Positions 36,498 through 49,081 of a stretch of DNA of 64,000 nt are shown here, in pieces. How positions within the stretch are numbered: the first letter of the stretch is position 1; each line of letters starts with the position of its first letter. Under the pieces are notes generated by a model, which worked only from the letters and a program-made list of their open reading frames with translations, was not told where the DNA came from and did no database searches. The DNA is from Blattabacterium cuenoti (GTDB taxonomy: Bacteria; Bacteroidota; Bacteroidia; Flavobacteriales; Blattabacteriaceae): assembly GCF_014251655.1 (NCBI RefSeq), contig NZ_CP059225.1, positions 418,028-482,027 of the forward strand, written 5' to 3'. The position numbers were made by a program, and so were the translations under genes.

Positions 36498-39400
36498 ATC
36501 AATTCTACATGAATATTTTCATATTCTCTTAATCCGGTTCCTGCAGGAATCTTATGTCCTACTATTACATTTTCTTTTAATCCATATAAATAATCTGTTT
36601 TACTACTTATAGCGGCTTCACTTAGAACTTTTGTAGTTTCCTGAAATGAAGCTGCAGATATGAAAGATTTAGTTTGTAAAGCGGCCCTTGTTATTCCTTG
36701 TAATATGGGTCTAGCTGTAGCAGGTATAGCATTTCTAGTTTTTATTAATTTCTTATTTTTATACTTTAGAACAGCATTTTCATTTCTAAAATCTCTATAA
36801 CTAATTATATCTCCATTTTTAAAAATATGAGAATCCCCTGAATTCTCTATTACTTTCATTTGAAAAATTCTATCATTTTCTTCTATAAAATCATCTTTAT
36901 ACTCAATATGTCCTTCTAAAAATTTTGTATCTCCTACATCTATAACTTCTACTTTTCTCATCATTTGCAATACAATTACTTCAAAATGTTTATCGTTAAT
37001 TTTTACACCTTGTAAACGGTATACTTCTTGTATTTCTTTAATCAAATATTCTTGAACAGACCTAGCCCCTTTTATATTTAATATATCATTAGGAGTAACG
37101 GCTCCATCTGATAAAGGCATTCCTGCTTTTACATAATCATTTTCTTGCACAAGAATTTGATTAGATAATTTTACAAGATATTTTCTAATTTCTCCAGTTT
37201 TAGATTCTACTATAATTTCTCTATTACCTCGTTTTATTTTTCCATGACTAACTATTCCATCCATTTCTGATACTACCGCTGGATTAGAAGGATTACGTGC
37301 TTCGAATAACTCAGATAAACGAGGCAACCCTCCCGTAATATCTCCAGATTTAGCTGATCTTCTAGGAACTTTTACTAAAATTTTTCCAACATCTATTTTT
37401 TCCTCATTTTCTACCATTAAATGAGCTCCTACTGGAAGATTATACACTCTTAATTCTTCGTTTTGATCATTCAATATTTTTAACGTTGGAACTAAATTCC
37501 TATTTCTTACTTCCGTAATAACTTTTTCTTGAAAACCAGTTTGTTCATCTATCTCTATTTGAAAAGTAACTCCCTGTTCTAAGTGTTGATATGATATAAA
37601 TCCGGAAAACTCTGCTACTATAACTGCGTTATATAAATCCCATTTACAAATTAAATCTCCTGATTTTAATTGATCTCCATGTTTTACATATAGAGAAGAT
37701 CCATAAGGAATATTATTCACCATTAATACAGACGATTTTTTTTGATTCAAAAGTTTCATTTCTGTAGATCTAGAAATTACTATTCCTACTTTTTCAGTAT
37801 CTACTTTTGTTGTTACAAATCTTAAATCTTCAAATTCTATAATTCCATCATATTTAGCTCTTATTTTTGAAGACTCCGTGATATTACCAGCAGTTCCTCC
37901 AACATGAAAAGTACGTAGTGTTAATTGAGTCCCGGGTTCTCCAATAGATTGTGCAGCAATGACTCCAACAGCTTCTCCCTTTTGTACTATTTTTCCTGTA
38001 GATAAATTACGTCCATAACATTTAGAACAAATACCCATTTTAGATTCACAAGTAAGAGGAGATCTTACTTCTACCATTTCTATTTCATATTTATCAATGA
38101 TTTTAGCTATTTTTTCATTAATCATCTCTCCTGAAGCAACTATTAATTTATTTTTTTTTGGATAAAAAACGTCATTTAAAGATATACGACCTAAAATTCT
38201 ATCAGATAAAGGATCAACTATTTCTTCATTTTTTTTTAATGCAAACATTTCTAAACCGCGTAATGTATTACAATCTTCCATTGTTATAATCACATCTTGA
38301 GCCGCGTCTACCAATCGTCTAGTTAGATATCCTGCATCTGCCGTTTTTAAAGCAGTATCAGCTAATCCTTTTCTAGCTCCATGAGTAGATATAAAATATT
38401 CTAAAATAGAAAGTCCTTCTCTAAAATTAGATAAAATAGGATTTTCAATAATTTCTCCTCCAGAAGATCCTGTTTTTTGAGGTTTAGCCATTAAACCTCG
38501 CATTCCGGAAAGTTGACGTATTTGTTCTTTAGATCCTCTAGCTCCAGAATCTAACATCATATATACAGGATTAAATCCTTGTTTATCTTCTCGCATATGC
38601 CTCATTACTTTTTCTGTAAGCATAGCATTTGTATTTGTCCATATATCAATAACTTGATTATAACGTTCATTATTTGTAATTAATCCCATATTATAATTCA
38701 TCTTTACATTATCTACATGTTTAATCGCATGATCAACCATATCTTTTTTATTATCAGGAATAATGATATCTCCTAATCCAAAGGAAAGACCTCCTTTAAA
38801 TGCGTTGTAAAAACCTAATTCTTTAATATTATCTAAAAAATTAGCAGTAGTAGGAACATCTGTTAAATGTAATATTTTTCCTATAATTTCTCTTAATGAT
38901 TTTTTCGTAAGAGATTCATTGATATATCCTACTTTTTGAGGAACTACCTGATTAAATAATACTCTACCTACAGTAGTTTCTATCAACTTTTCTAAAAAAT
39001 TATCTTCTTCACGAATATTAACTTTAACTTTGATTAAAGCGTGTAAATCTACTACTTTTTGATTATATGCTATTTCAACTTCTTCTGGAGAATAAAAAAT
39101 AAGTCCTTCTCCTTTTACTTTATTTTTAGCATCTGATAATAAAGGTTTAGTCATATAATATAAACCTAAAACCATATCCTGAGAAGGAACTGTAATAGGA
39201 GATCCATTAGCAGGATTTAATATATTTTGAGACGCTAACATTAAAAGTTGAGCTTCTAAAATAGCTCCATGGGATAATGGAAGATGAACGGCCATTTGAT
39301 CTCCATCAAAATCAGCATTAAAAGCTGCACAAACTAAAGGATGCAATTGTATGGCTTTTCCTTCTATCAGTTTCGGTTGAAAAGATTGAATTCCTAATCT

Positions 39401-40732
39401 ATGTAAAGTAGGAGCTCTATTTAATAATACAGGATGTCCTTTCAAAACATTTTCCAAAATATCCCATATCATAGGATCCCGTTTATCTATTATTTTTTTA
39501 GAAGATTTTACTGTTTTTACTATTCCTCTTTCAATTAATTTTCTTATGATAAAAGGCTTGTAAAGTTCTGCAGCCATATCCTTAGGGAGCCCACATTCAT
39601 GTAATTTTAAATGAGGTCCTACTACAATAACAGATCTTGCAGAATAATCTACTCTTTTTCCAAGAAGATTCTGTCTAAAACGACCTTGTTTCCCTTTTAG
39701 AGCATCAGATAATGATTTTAAAGGACGATTAGATTCAGATTTTACTGCAGATACTTTTCTTGAATTATCAAAAAGAGAATCTACTGCTTCTTGAAGCATT
39801 CTTTTTTCATTTCTTAAAATCACTTCAGGAGCTTTAATTTCTATAAGTCTTTTTAACCGATTGTTCCTTATAAGTACACGACGATACAAATCTGTCATAT
39901 CAGAAGCAGCGTAACGACCTCCATCTAAAGGAACTAAAGGCCTCAATTCAGGAGGTATCACGGATAATACATGAATAATCATCCAAGATACATCCCCTCC
40001 ATTTTTCTTTCCTTCTCTAAAAGATTCCACCACTTGTAAACGTTTTAATGCTTCAATACGTCTTTGTTTGGAAGTTTCATTATGAGCTTGATTTCTTAAT
40101 TCAATAGATAAATCGTCCAAATCTATACGATTTAACAATTCTTCTATACATTCACCTCCCATTTTAGCAATAAATTTATTAGGGTCAGAATTTTCCAATT
40201 GTTGGTTTTCTTTTGGTAATTTATTTAAAGCTTGTATATACTCTTCCTCAGTAAGAAAATCTCCTTTATGAAAAGAAGATCCATCTGAATGGAATGCTAA
40301 TCCTCCTTGAATAACGACATAACGTTCATAATAAATAATCATTTCTAGTTTCTTAGATGATAATCCTAATAAATATCCAATTTTATTAGGAGACGAACGG
40401 AAACACCAAATATGTACAACAGGAACTACAAGACTTATATGCCCCATACGTTCTCTTCTAACTTTTTTTTCAGTAACCTCTACTCCACATCTATCACAAA
40501 CAATTCCTTTATAACGAATTCTTTTATATTTTCCACATGCACATTCATAATCTTTTACTGGTCCAAAAATACGTTCACAAAAAAGACCATCTCTTTCTGG
40601 TTTGTGAGTCCTATAATTTATTGTTTCTGGTTTCAATACTTCTCCATGAGATTCTTTTAATATAGCTTCAGGAGATGCTAATCGAATAGTTATTTTTCTA
40701 AATTTATTATTTTTTTTTCTATTCATTTTCAT
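36494..40732 (-). CDS. rpoC: RNA polymerase beta' subunit
   Basis: Largest RNA polymerase subunit, 1412 residues. The N-terminal zinc ribbon is [11 protein letters not shown] then CDRCG. The catalytic loop [12 protein letters not shown] coordinates the active-site magnesium. The bridge-helix and trigger-loop region is [22 protein letters not shown] in part, and the second zinc site has [13 protein letters not shown]. The C-terminal assembly region ends in [16 protein letters not shown] 40732 or the second ATG two codons later are possible starts. It follows rpoB after 60 bases. Confidence 0.98.
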   Translation of the reverse strand: MKMNRKKNNKFRKITIRLASPEAILKESHGEVLKPETINYRTHKPERDGLFCERIFGPVKDYECACGKYKRIRYKGIVCDRCGVEVTEKKVRRERMGHISLVVPVVHIWCFRSSPNKIGYLLGLSSKKLEMIIYYERYVVIQGGLAFHSDGSSFHKGDFLTEEEYIQALNKLPKENQQLENSDPNKFIAKMGGECIEELLNRIDLDDLSIELRNQAHNETSKQRRIEALKRLQVVESFREGKKNGGDVSWMIIHVLSVIPPELRPLVPLDGGRYAASDMTDLYRRVLIRNNRLKRLIEIKAPEVILRNEKRMLQEAVDSLFDNSRKVSAVKSESNRPLKSLSDALKGKQGRFRQNLLGKRVDYSARSVIVVGPHLKLHECGLPKDMAAELYKPFIIRKLIERGIVKTVKSSKKIIDKRDPMIWDILENVLKGHPVLLNRAPTLHRLGIQSFQPKLIEGKAIQLHPLVCAAFNADFDGDQMAVHLPLSHGAILEAQLLMLASQNILNPANGSPITVPSQDMVLGLYYMTKPLLSDAKNKVKGEGLIFYSPEEVEIAYNQKVVDLHALIKVKVNIREEDNFLEKLIETTVGRVLFNQVVPQKVGYINESLTKKSLREIIGKILHLTDVPTTANFLDNIKELGFYNAFKGGLSFGLGDIIIPDNKKDMVDHAIKHVDNVKMNYNMGLITNNERYNQVIDIWTNTNAMLTEKVMRHMREDKQGFNPVYMMLDSGARGSKEQIRQLSGMRGLMAKPQKTGSSGGEIIENPILSNFREGLSILEYFISTHGARKGLADTALKTADAGYLTRRLVDAAQDVIITMEDCNTLRGLEMFALKKNEEIVDPLSDRILGRISLNDVFYPKKNKLIVASGEMINEKIAKIIDKYEIEMVEVRSPLTCESKMGICSKCYGRNLSTGKIVQKGEAVGVIAAQSIGEPGTQLTLRTFHVGGTAGNITESSKIRAKYDGIIEFEDLRFVTTKVDTEKVGIVISRSTEMKLLNQKKSSVLMVNNIPYGSSLYVKHGDQLKSGDLICKWDLYNAVIVAEFSGFISYQHLEQGVTFQIEIDEQTGFQEKVITEVRNRNLVPTLKILNDQNEELRVYNLPVGAHLMVENEEKIDVGKILVKVPRRSAKSGDITGGLPRLSELFEARNPSNPAVVSEMDGIVSHGKIKRGNREIIVESKTGEIRKYLVKLSNQILVQENDYVKAGMPLSDGAVTPNDILNIKGARSVQEYLIKEIQEVYRLQGVKINDKHFEVIVLQMMRKVEVIDVGDTKFLEGHIEYKDDFIEENDRIFQMKVIENSGDSHIFKNGDIISYRDFRNENAVLKYKNKKLIKTRNAIPATARPILQGITRAALQTKSFISAASFQETTKVLSEAAISSKTDYLYGLKENVIVGHKIPAGTGLREYENIHVELI

Positions 40733-40792
40733 TGTTTTTTTTGATAAATATTATAATATTATTCATTATGTAATGAACTATAATTTTATCCT

Positions 40793-43700
40793 TCATTTTT
40801 CTAAACGAATATCTAATCCTAACCCTTTTAATTCATAACAAAGAACATTAAAAGATTCTGGATTATTAGGTTCAGGCATTGGTTCTCCTTTTACTATAGA
40901 TTCATAAGTTTTTGCTCTTCCTACTACATCATCAGATTTCACGGTTAATATCTCACGTAAAAGATTGGATGCTCCAAAAGCTTCTAAGGCCCAAACTTCC
41001 ATTTCTCCAAAACGTTGTCCTCCGAATTGTGCTTTTCCACCTAATGGTTGCTGTGTAATTAAAGAATAAGGACCTATTGAACGAGCATGCATTTTATCAT
41101 CTACCATATGTCCCAATTTTAACATATATATCACCCCAACTGTAGCTGGTTGATCAAATCTTTCTCCAGTTCCTCCATCAAATAAATAGGTTGTTCCAAA
41201 ACGAGGGATTCCTGCTTTTTCTGTATGATCACAAATCTGTTCGATAGTTGCTCCATCAAATATAGGAGTAGAAAATTTTACATCTAATTTTTTTCCAGCC
41301 CAACCTAATACCGTCTCATAGATTTGTCCTATATTCATTCTGGAAGGCACCCCTAATGGGTTTAAAACAATATCGACAGGACTTCCATCTTCTAAAAAAG
41401 GCATATCTTCTACTCTAAGAATACGAGCTACTACCCCTTTGTTACCATGTCTTCCTGCCATCTTGTCTCCTACTTTTAATTTTCTTTTTTTTGCAATGTA
41501 TACTTTTGCCATTTTCACAATTCCAGAAGGTAATTCATCTCCCACTGTAATAGTAAATTTTTTGTGTTTTAAAGAACTAGTTAAATCATTTACTGCTATT
41601 TTATAATTATGAAAAATTTCTAATACAGAATTATTAATTTCAATATCATCTACCCAAGCATCAGAATATACATCCACATGTTCGGAAATGTTCTCAAGTG
41701 TTTTTTCAGTAAATTTCATTCCTATCTCTATTACTTTCTCTTTCTTTTCATTAAAAACAGATCTATGACATTTTTTACCATTTAAGATAGACAATAACTT
41801 TTTTAATAAAAGATTTTTAAGATGAGAGAATTTTTTTTCATATTCTTTTTCTAAATATTCTATTTGTATTTTATCCTTAGCTCTAGATGTTTTATCTTTT
41901 ATACTTCTTGTAAAAAGTTTTGTATCTATAACTATTCCAAATAAAGAAGGTTCAGCTCTCAAAGAAGCATCTTTAACATTTCCTGCTTTATCTCCAAAAA
42001 TAGCTCTTAATAATTTTTCTTCCGGGGTAGGATCTGATTCTCCTTTTGGAGTTATTTTTCCAATAAGAATATCTCCCGGTTTTACTTCAGCTCCTACTCT
42101 TATAATCCCATTTTCATCTAAATCTTTAGTCGCTTCCTCACTTACATTAGGTATATCATTAGTTAATTCTTCCATTCCTAATTTTGTATCACGAACCTCC
42201 AAAGAATATTCATCTATATGTATAGAAGTAAACCAATCTTCACTTACCACTTTTTCAGAAATCAAAACAGCATCTTCAAAATTATATCCATTACACGGAA
42301 TAAAAGCTGCTTTTAAATTTCTTCCTAAAGCTAGTTCTCCTTTTTCTGTTGCATATCCTTCGCACAAAATCTGTCCTTTCACAACTTTCATTCCTTTTTT
42401 AACAATAGGTTTTAAAGTAATACATGTATTTTGATTCGTTTTTCTAAATTTAATTAAGTCATAAACTTGTATATTAGAATTAAAATTGACCAATTGATCT
42501 CTATTCGTTTGATCATAACGAATAATTATTTTTCTGGCATCAATAAAATCCACTACTCCATTTTTTTCTGCATTAATTAAAATACGAGAATCTATTGCTA
42601 CTTGTCTTTCTAACCCAGTTCCTACGATAGGGGATTCAGGTTTTAATAATGGAACGGCTTGACGCATCATATTAGACCCCATAAGGGCTCTATTAGCATC
42701 ATCATGTTCTAAAAAAGGAATTAAAGAAGCCGATATAGAAGCTATTTGATTGGGAGCTACATCTATATAATCTATCTGATCAGGATTAACAATAGGAAAA
42801 TCTCCATCTTCACGAGCTATAATTCTATCTGATAAAAAATTACCATTTTTATCAATAGCATTAGCTTGTGCTATTATTTTTCCTTCCTCTTCTTCTGCAC
42901 TTAAATATGTAACTTTAGACTTTAAATTTACTTTTTTATGATGCACAATACGATAAGGAGTTTCTACAAAACCCATATTGTTTATTTTTGCAAATACAGA
43001 AAGAGAAGAAATTAATCCTATATTAGGGCCTTCTGGAGTTTCTATTGGACATAATCTACCATAATGAGAATAATTAACATCTCTAACTTCAAATCCTGCT
43101 CTCTCTCTAGATAAACCACCTGGACCTAAAGCAGATAATCTTCTTTTATGAGTGATTTCAGATAAAGGATTTGTTTGATCCATAAATTGAGATAACTGAT
43201 TTGTACCAAAAAAAGTATTTATTACAGATGATAACGTTTTAGCATTGATTAGATCTACAGGCATAAAAACCTCATTATCACGAACATTCATTCTTTCTCT
43301 TATGGTTCTAGCCATTCTAGCTAACCCAATACTAAATTGGGTATAAAGTTGTTCCCCTACAGTTCGTACTCTTCTATTAGATAAATGATCTATATCATCA
43401 ACTTCTCTTTTAGAATTAAATAAAGCATTTAAATGTTCTATTATAGCAATAATATCTTGTTTAGTTAAAACTAAATAATTAGGATCTATTTTTAAACCAA
43501 GACGTTTATTCAAACGATATCTACCTACAGGTCCTAAACTATATCTATTATCGGAAAAAAAAAGTTTATCTATAACTCCTCTAGCTATTTCTTCATCTGG
43601 AGGATCAGTATTTCTAAGTTGTCTATAAATGTATTCTACCGCTTCTTTTTCTGAATTTGTTGGATCTTTATATAAAGTATTATAAATAATCGAATAATCT

Positions 43701-44605
43701 TTTTTTCTTCCTCCTTCCTTATGTAACAAAACTCTCTTTATTTCATGATTATTCATAATATCAATATGTTCTTGTTTTAAAAGAACATCTCTATCTATAA
43801 GAATTTCATTTTTTTCTACAGAAACCACTTCTCCTGTCTCTTCATTTACAAACTCTTCATTCCAAATCTTTAAAACTCTGGCAGCTAAAGTTCTATTAAT
43901 AATATTTTTTCCATTATTTTCTATCTCTATTTCTTCAGTTAAATCAAAAATTTCCAATATATCTTTATCTCTTTCATATCCTATAGCACGTAATAAAGTT
44001 GTCATAGGTAATTTTTTTTTCCTATCGATATAGGCATACATGACACTATTAATATCTGTAGCAAATTCTATCCATGATCCTTTAAACGGAATAATTCTGG
44101 CAGAATAAAGTTTCGTTCCATTAGCATGATGAGATTGACCGAAAAAAACACCTGGAGACCGATGTAATTGAGATACTATTACTCTTTCTGATCCATTAAA
44201 AATAAAAGATCCAGAAGGAGTCATATATGGACATGTACCTAAATAAACGTCTTGATATACCGTTTCAAAGTCTTCATGCTCAGGATCTGTACAATAAAGT
44301 TTTAGTTTAGCTTTTAAAGGAACACTATAAGTTAAACCCCTTTCAATACATTCTTCTATAGAATATCTAGGAGAATCTAAGGAATACCCTTTAAATTCTA
44401 AAACAAAAGAATTTCTTGCATCAGAAATAGGAAAATTTTCTGTAAAAGCTTTGAATAATCCTTCATTTTTTCTATTTATAGGATTTGTATCTAATTGAAA
44501 AAATTCTTTAAATGACTTAATTTGAATATCCAAAAAATCAGGAAATTCTACTTGTTTTGCCACTGAAGAAAAAGTGATTCTTTTTGATATTTTTTCTGTA
44601 TTCAC
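40793..44605 (-). CDS. rpoB: RNA polymerase beta subunit
   Basis: Beta subunit. The rifampicin-pocket region reads [31 protein letters not shown] in part, with [12 protein letters not shown] and [18 protein letters not shown] following. The C-terminus has [24 protein letters not shown] in part. No ATG lies near the N-terminus. The open frame reaches a TTG at 44632, but GTG at 44605 gives [23 protein letters not shown], which aligns best with the start of flavobacterial RpoB (1270 residues). Downstream of rplL in the same operon. Confidence 0.97.
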   Translation of the reverse strand: MNTEKISKRITFSSVAKQVEFPDFLDIQIKSFKEFFQLDTNPINRKNEGLFKAFTENFPISDARNSFVLEFKGYSLDSPRYSIEECIERGLTYSVPLKAKLKLYCTDPEHEDFETVYQDVYLGTCPYMTPSGSFIFNGSERVIVSQLHRSPGVFFGQSHHANGTKLYSARIIPFKGSWIEFATDINSVMYAYIDRKKKLPMTTLLRAIGYERDKDILEIFDLTEEIEIENNGKNIINRTLAARVLKIWNEEFVNEETGEVVSVEKNEILIDRDVLLKQEHIDIMNNHEIKRVLLHKEGGRKKDYSIIYNTLYKDPTNSEKEAVEYIYRQLRNTDPPDEEIARGVIDKLFFSDNRYSLGPVGRYRLNKRLGLKIDPNYLVLTKQDIIAIIEHLNALFNSKREVDDIDHLSNRRVRTVGEQLYTQFSIGLARMARTIRERMNVRDNEVFMPVDLINAKTLSSVINTFFGTNQLSQFMDQTNPLSEITHKRRLSALGPGGLSRERAGFEVRDVNYSHYGRLCPIETPEGPNIGLISSLSVFAKINNMGFVETPYRIVHHKKVNLKSKVTYLSAEEEEGKIIAQANAIDKNGNFLSDRIIAREDGDFPIVNPDQIDYIDVAPNQIASISASLIPFLEHDDANRALMGSNMMRQAVPLLKPESPIVGTGLERQVAIDSRILINAEKNGVVDFIDARKIIIRYDQTNRDQLVNFNSNIQVYDLIKFRKTNQNTCITLKPIVKKGMKVVKGQILCEGYATEKGELALGRNLKAAFIPCNGYNFEDAVLISEKVVSEDWFTSIHIDEYSLEVRDTKLGMEELTNDIPNVSEEATKDLDENGIIRVGAEVKPGDILIGKITPKGESDPTPEEKLLRAIFGDKAGNVKDASLRAEPSLFGIVIDTKLFTRSIKDKTSRAKDKIQIEYLEKEYEKKFSHLKNLLLKKLLSILNGKKCHRSVFNEKKEKVIEIGMKFTEKTLENISEHVDVYSDAWVDDIEINNSVLEIFHNYKIAVNDLTSSLKHKKFTITVGDELPSGIVKMAKVYIAKKRKLKVGDKMAGRHGNKGVVARILRVEDMPFLEDGSPVDIVLNPLGVPSRMNIGQIYETVLGWAGKKLDVKFSTPIFDGATIEQICDHTEKAGIPRFGTTYLFDGGTGERFDQPATVGVIYMLKLGHMVDDKMHARSIGPYSLITQQPLGGKAQFGGQRFGEMEVWALEAFGASNLLREILTVKSDDVVGRAKTYESIVKGEPMPEPNNPESFNVLCYELKGLGLDIRLEK

Positions 44606-44657
44606 CAATTTTAATTTAATGGATCTTTGCAAGATTTTTTTTATTAAAAAAACATAT

Positions 44658-45032
44658 TCATTTTAATTCTATTTCAGCTCCTATTTCTTCGAATTTATTT
44701 TTTACATCCTCTGCTTCTTTTTTAGAAATAGATTCTTTAAGAGTACTAGGAATACGGTCTACCAAGTCTTTAGATTCCTTAAGACCTTTCCCTGTTATTT
44801 CTTTTACTAATTTTACCACAGATAATTTTGAATTACCGGATGATTTTAAAATTATATTGAAAATACTTTTTTCTTTTTTTTCAGTAATTTTTCCATTTTC
44901 ATTAGATGATGAAGTCTCTGATTTAACTAAACTATATGGTTCTATTCCATATTTTTTTTTCAAAAGAATAGATAATTCATTAACTTCTTTGACAGTTAAA
45001 TTCACTAATTGTTCTGCTAACTTTTCTATCAT
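44658..45032 (-). CDS. rplL: 50S ribosomal protein L7/L12
   Basis: Stalk protein that recruits translation factors. The N-terminal dimerisation helices ([16 protein letters not shown]) are followed by a hinge rich in Ser, Glu and Lys. The C-terminal domain has [24 protein letters not shown] and ends in EIGAEIELK. The 124 residues are normal. Between rplJ and rpoB. Confidence 0.96.
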   Translation of the reverse strand: MIEKLAEQLVNLTVKEVNELSILLKKKYGIEPYSLVKSETSSSNENGKITEKKEKSIFNIILKSSGNSKLSVVKLVKEITGKGLKESKDLVDRIPSTLKESISKKEAEDVKNKFEEIGAEIELK

Positions 45033-45077
45033 TTTATTATTTTATTTTTAATTCAAAAGTCTAGAATAGAAACATTT

Positions 45078-45626
45078 TTATTTTTTTTTTATAGAAGATA
45101 AAGATTCTAAAATTCCAAAAATCCTATTTTCTGTTGATTTTAAAAAAGATAATACAATTTTTAGTATTGGAGATCGTAACGTTTTTAAAATATCAATAAT
45201 AAGATCTTCTTTAGATTTAATATTTATTATTTTTTCCAAATCTTTATTTCCAAAATAAAAGGATTCCTGAACATAAGCAACTTTTAGATATGGTATTTCT
45301 ATTTGTTCTTGAATATGAAATTTTTTTATAATTTTTGCCCCCATATTTCCTATTCCAAAATTTGAAAATAACAATGTTGTATTTCCTTTTAAAATAGAAA
45401 AAAAAGAGTCTAATTTTTTAGATTCTATTTTTTCTAAAGACTTTTTCAACAAAGTATTTTTAACTACTTTCATTCTAATATCGTGATCATGAAATCTTTT
45501 TCTTAAAAAAGAAATTTGATTAGAACTTAAATTAGATATATCAATTAAATATATTGTTTCATAATTAGATATTATAGAAATTAATTCTAATACTTCTTTT
45601 TCTTTTTTCTTTTTATCCTTATTCAT
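45078..45626 (-). CDS. rplJ: 50S ribosomal protein L10
   Basis: Anchors the L7/L12 stalk on 23S rRNA. Start MNKDKKKKEKEVLELISII; the core has VVKNTLLKKSLE and LKGNTTLLFS, as in L10. The 182 residues are slightly longer than the E. coli protein. Its start overlaps the rplA stop by four bases (ATGA-type). Confidence 0.93.
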   Translation of the reverse strand: MNKDKKKKEKEVLELISIISNYETIYLIDISNLSSNQISFLRKRFHDHDIRMKVVKNTLLKKSLEKIESKKLDSFFSILKGNTTLLFSNFGIGNMGAKIIKKFHIQEQIEIPYLKVAYVQESFYFGNKDLEKIINIKSKEDLIIDILKTLRSPILKIVLSFLKSTENRIFGILESLSSIKKK

Positions 45627-46321
45627 GTTTTCACAAAGCTTTTTAACTCTAATGGAATACTATGACTCATTGTAGTAGATAAATAAATATTTTTTATATA
45701 AACTCCTTTGGAACTAGAAGGTTTATTTCGAATAATTATTGCCATAAATTCCTTAATATTATCGAACAAATGTTCCTTTGAAAAGGAAATTCGTCCTATT
45801 GAAGCATGAACAATTCCATAACGATCTGCTTTGAAAGATATTCTACCAAATTTTATTTCTTTAATAGATTTTACTGGATCCATAGAAACAGTATCCATTT
45901 TAGGATTAGGCATTAATCCTTTGGGTCCTAAAATTTTTCCGATAGAACTCAACTTATTCATCACGGAAGGAGTTGCAACAATAATATCAATATCAGCCCA
46001 TCCAGATTTTATTTTTTCAATATAATCCAACCCCACATGATCCGCTCCAGCTTCTTTAACTTCTAATTCTTTATCTCTAGGAACCAGAGCTAAAATACGT
46101 ACATTTTTTCCTATACCATGTGGCAATAAAACTGTTCCTTTAACCATTTGATTGGGTAAACGGATATCTATTCCAAGACGAACAGTAATATCAACAGATG
46201 CATCAAATTTAACAAAATTTATTTCTTTCATAAGAACTATAGCTTCATCTAACAAAAAATATTTTTTTCTAGAAATTTTATCTATAATTCTTTTTCTATT
46301 TCTAGTTAATTTTTTTAACAT
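45623..46321 (-). CDS. rplA: 50S ribosomal protein L1
   Basis: L1 stalk protein that helps release deacylated tRNA from the E site. FVKFDASVDITVRLGID, LPHGIGK, IGKILGPKGLMPNPK and the later SSKGVYIKNIYLSTTMS are L1 signatures. The 232 residues are full length. In many bacteria L1 represses its own operon; no leader mimic is evident here. Confidence 0.96.
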   Translation of the reverse strand: MLKKLTRNRKRIIDKISRKKYFLLDEAIVLMKEINFVKFDASVDITVRLGIDIRLPNQMVKGTVLLPHGIGKNVRILALVPRDKELEVKEAGADHVGLDYIEKIKSGWADIDIIVATPSVMNKLSSIGKILGPKGLMPNPKMDTVSMDPVKSIKEIKFGRISFKADRYGIVHASIGRISFSKEHLFDNIKEFMAIIIRNKPSSSKGVYIKNIYLSTTMSHSIPLELKSFVKT

Positions 46322-46348
46322 ATAGACTAATATAGAACATTTTAATAA

Positions 46349-46786
46349 TCAATCTACTTCTATACCCATAGATTTAGCAGTTCCAGAAATCATAGATATA
46401 GCAGATTCCAATGAAAAACAGTTTAAATCTTCCATTTTATCTTTTGCAATTTTCTTTATTTCATTTAAACTTATTTTTCCTATTTTCAAACGATTAGGGG
46501 ATTTAGACCCTTTATCTATTTGTAATAGATTAAGTAATTGAATAGATATCGGTGGTTTTTTGATGGAAAAAGAAAATGATTTGTCTTCATATACGGTAAT
46601 TACAACAGGACATAAATCTCCTTTTTTTTCTTGAGTGCAAGAATTATATTGATTACAAAATTCCATAATATTAACTCCTGAACTACCTAATATAGGTCCT
46701 ATAGGGGGAGCTGGACTTGCTTTTCCTCCATTTATTTTTTGTATTTTAATTCTTTTTATCACTATTTTTTTTTTCTCATGACCCAT
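46349..46786 (-). CDS. rplK: 50S ribosomal protein L11
   Basis: Part of the GTPase-associated centre. KINGGKASPAPPIGPILGSSGVNIMEFC is in the N-terminal domain (cited in part), and the C-terminal rRNA-binding domain has KMEDLNCFSLESAISMISGTAKSMGIEV in part. The 145 residues are normal. Four bases downstream of nusG. Confidence 0.96.
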   Translation of the reverse strand: MGHEKKKIVIKRIKIQKINGGKASPAPPIGPILGSSGVNIMEFCNQYNSCTQEKKGDLCPVVITVYEDKSFSFSIKKPPISIQLLNLLQIDKGSKSPNRLKIGKISLNEIKKIAKDKMEDLNCFSLESAISMISGTAKSMGIEVD

Positions 46787-46790
46787 GATT

Positions 46791-47351
46791 CTAAATTTTT
46801 TCTATTTGTGTAAAATTTAATTCTAATGGAGTTTTTCTACCAAAAATAAGAACTGATAATTCTAACTTTCTTTTTTCTTCATGAATTTTTTCAATTGTTC
46901 CATTAAAACCAGTAAAAGGTCCATCTATCACCTTAATTGTTTCTCCAACTATAAAAGGAATACTTATATTTTCATAATAATTTTCAGACAATTGATCTAT
47001 TTTTCCTAACATTTTATTAACTTCTTCTTCTCTCATAGGAATAGGGATAGCAGTACTTCCTTTTCCTTCACTTAAAAAATTAATAACTCCGGGAACATTT
47101 TTAATTGCATGAATAGTTTCTCCTTCCAAATTGGCTTCTACCATAACATATCCGGGATAATGAACTTTTTCTCTATGAATTTTTTTTCCTTTTCTCATTT
47201 GGATAACTTTTTCAATAGGAACCAAAACTTTTCCTATATATTCTTGAAATCCATTATTTCTCACCTCATTTTCAATATATAATTTAACTTTTTTTTCTTG
47301 TCCACTAATAGTTTTAATGACATACCATTTTCTTCCTAAATCCTCCATCAT
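46791..47351 (-). CDS. nusG: Transcription termination/antitermination factor NusG
   Basis: Links RNA polymerase to the ribosome and Rho. The NGN domain starts KWYVIKTISGQEKKV and contains PGYVMVEANLEG and VPGVINFL. The C-terminal KOW domain has GETIKVIDGPFTGFNGTIEKI. Two adjacent ATG codons (47351, 47348) could start it. Follows secE after eight bases. Confidence 0.96.
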   Translation of the reverse strand: MMEDLGRKWYVIKTISGQEKKVKLYIENEVRNNGFQEYIGKVLVPIEKVIQMRKGKKIHREKVHYPGYVMVEANLEGETIHAIKNVPGVINFLSEGKGSTAIPIPMREEEVNKMLGKIDQLSENYYENISIPFIVGETIKVIDGPFTGFNGTIEKIHEEKRKLELSVLIFGRKTPLELNFTQIEKI

Positions 47352-47359
47352 TAATAATT

Positions 47360-47545
47360 TTATAAAGAAAATAATTTCTTAATTAAAAAAATAATGATAC
47401 TATCTACTCCATATAAAAATATGGATAGAAATATAGAAAAAAAAGATACTATCATAGTTGTTAATTGTAAATCCTCCCACTTAGACCATGTCATACAATG
47501 AAAAAATTCTTCATAAATTTCCAAAAAAAAATTATTTTTTTTCAT
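47360..47545 (-). CDS. secE: Preprotein translocase subunit SecE
   Basis: Small essential translocon subunit. The 61 residues have a conserved amphipathic helix (EEFFHCMTWSKWEDLQ, cf. the family pattern E..KV.WP) and one membrane helix (TTMIVSFFSIFLSIFLYGVDSIIIF region). ATG 47545 (MKKNNFFLEIYEE) is preferred to the open extension at 47566. Located, as usual, between tRNA-Trp and nusG. Confidence 0.9.
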   Translation of the reverse strand: MKKNNFFLEIYEEFFHCMTWSKWEDLQLTTMIVSFFSIFLSIFLYGVDSIIIFLIKKLFSL

Positions 47546-47567
47546 ATTGTGTATATAAAAAAACATG

Positions 47568-47640
47568 CACGGACGGTAAGAATCGAACTTACGACCTTCG
47601 GTTTTGGAGACCGATGCTCTACCGACTGAGCTACATCCGT
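47568..47640 (-). tRNA. tRNA-Trp (CCA)
   Basis: Cloverleaf with acceptor ACGGATG/CGTCCGT (one G-U pair), discriminator G, D-stem GCTC/GAGC, anticodon loop CTCCAAA giving CCA, and T-arm GTTCGATTC. It lies between tuf and secE, the conserved flavobacterial position. Confidence 0.96.
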
Positions 47641-47679
47641 ATTAAAAAAAATATTCAACAATTCCATTTATATAAATAA

Positions 47680-48867
47680 TTAATCTAAGATACGAAGAAC
47701 TTGTCCGGCTCCTACTGTCCTTCCTCCTTCACGAATAGCAAAACGTAAATTATCACTTAATGCAACTGGTTGATGTAACTCCACTTCCATAGAAACATTA
47801 TCTCCAGGCATTACCATTTCTATTCCTTTTGGAAGATGAATTTCTCCTGTAACATCTGTTGTTCTTAAATAAAATTGAGGACGATATTTATTATGGAAAG
47901 GAGTATGTCTACCTCCTTCTTCTTTTGTTAGAATATATACTTCCGCTTTAAATTTTTTATAAGATTTTATAGTTCCCGGTTTTCCAATAACCATTCCTCT
48001 TCGAATATCTTGTTTTTCAATCCCACGTAATAATATACCTACATTATCTCCTGCTTGCCCCTTATCCAATATTTTCCTAAACATTTCTACTCCTGTAACA
48101 GTAGAAGATAATTTCTTTTCTCCCATTCCTATAATGTCTACTAAATCTCCTGTATGAACTATTCCACTTTCAATACGACCTGTAGCCACTGTTCCTCTTC
48201 CTGTTATCGTAAAAACATCTTCTATAGGCATTAAAAATGATTTATCCATTTCCCTAATTGGTTCAGGAATATAATCATCTAAAACCTTCATAAGGTCTTT
48301 TATTTTTTCAATCCATTTATTTTCTCCATTTAAAGCTCCTAAAGCAGATCCTTGTATAATAGGAATATTTTCTCCATCATATTCATATTTAGAAAGCAAT
48401 TCTCTAATTTCCATTTCTACTAATTCCAATAATTCCGGATCATCTACTTGATCTACTTTATTCATAAATACTACAATTTTTGGAACTCCTACTTGACGTG
48501 CTAATAGTATATGTTCTCTAGTCTGAGGCATCGGACCATCTGTAGCAGCTACAACTAGAACTGCTCCATCCATTTGAGCTGCTCCCGTTATCATATTTTT
48601 CACATAATCAGCATGGCCAGGACAATCTACATGGGCATAATGACGCTTTAGTGTTTCATATTCTACATGAGAGGTATTAATCGTTATTCCTCTAGCTTTT
48701 TCTTCTGGGGCATTATCTATTGAATCAAAGCTCTTTTCTTCTGCTAATCCTACTTCAGATAATACTTTTGTAATAGCAGCAGTTAATGTTGTCTTTCCAT
48801 GATCTACATGACCTGTAGTTCCTATATTTAAATGGGGTTTATCTCGTTTAAATTTTTTTTTTGCCAT
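47680..48867 (-). CDS. tuf: Elongation factor Tu
   Basis: GTPase delivering aminoacyl-tRNA to the ribosome. G1 [10 protein letters not shown]2 [13 protein letters not shown]3 [13 protein letters not shown]4 MNKVD, and domains 2 and 3 complete to [10 protein letters not shown]. The 395 residues run from ATG 48867 ([16 protein letters not shown]). The open frame extends upstream to 48963 through the tRNA-Thr antisense-side sequence, which is not coding. Confidence 0.98.
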   Translation of the reverse strand: MAKKKFKRDKPHLNIGTTGHVDHGKTTLTAAITKVLSEVGLAEEKSFDSIDNAPEEKARGITINTSHVEYETLKRHYAHVDCPGHADYVKNMITGAAQMDGAVLVVAATDGPMPQTREHILLARQVGVPKIVVFMNKVDQVDDPELLELVEMEIRELLSKYEYDGENIPIIQGSALGALNGENKWIEKIKDLMKVLDDYIPEPIREMDKSFLMPIEDVFTITGRGTVATGRIESGIVHTGDLVDIIGMGEKKLSSTVTGVEMFRKILDKGQAGDNVGILLRGIEKQDIRRGMVIGKPGTIKSYKKFKAEVYILTKEEGGRHTPFHNKYRPQFYLRTTDVTGEIHLPKGIEMVMPGDNVSMEVELHQPVALSDNLRFAIREGGRTVGAGQVLRILD

Positions 48868-48905
48868 GGTAAAATTCTTGTTATAAATAAAAAGTTCAAA
48901 AAGAA

Positions 48906-48977
48906 AGCCAATGTCGGGAATTGAACCCGTGCCCTCTTCCTTACCAAGGAAGTGCTCTTCCACTGAGCTACATTGGC
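48906..48977 (-). tRNA. tRNA-Thr (GGU)
   Basis: Seventy-two bases. Acceptor GCCAATG/CATTGGC, D-stem GCTC/GAGC, anticodon stem CTTCC/GGAAG with loop TTGGTAA (anticodon GGT), and T-arm ACGGGTTCAATTCCCG. First tRNA upstream of tuf. Confidence 0.96.
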
Positions 48978-48985
48978 AACATAAG

Positions 48986-49058
48986 AGCGGAAGACGGGAT
49001 TCGAACCCGCGACATTCAACTTGGAAGGCTGATGCTCTACCAACTGAGCTACTTCCGC
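48986..49058 (-). tRNA. tRNA-Gly (UCC)
   Basis: Acceptor GCGGAAG/CTTCCGC with discriminator U, D-stem GCTC/GAGC, anticodon loop CTTCCAA (anticodon TCC), and T-arm GCGGGTTCGAATCCCG. Confidence 0.96.
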
Positions 49059-49081
49059 TTACAATAAATCATAATCACCAA

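Noticed and set aside
40412-40660. Plus-strand 82-codon frame inside rpoC
   Set aside because: Antisense to the conserved rpoC N-terminal zinc region.
47488-47679. Plus-strand open frame over tRNA-Trp
   Set aside because: Antisense of secE and tRNA-Trp, with no independent coding features.
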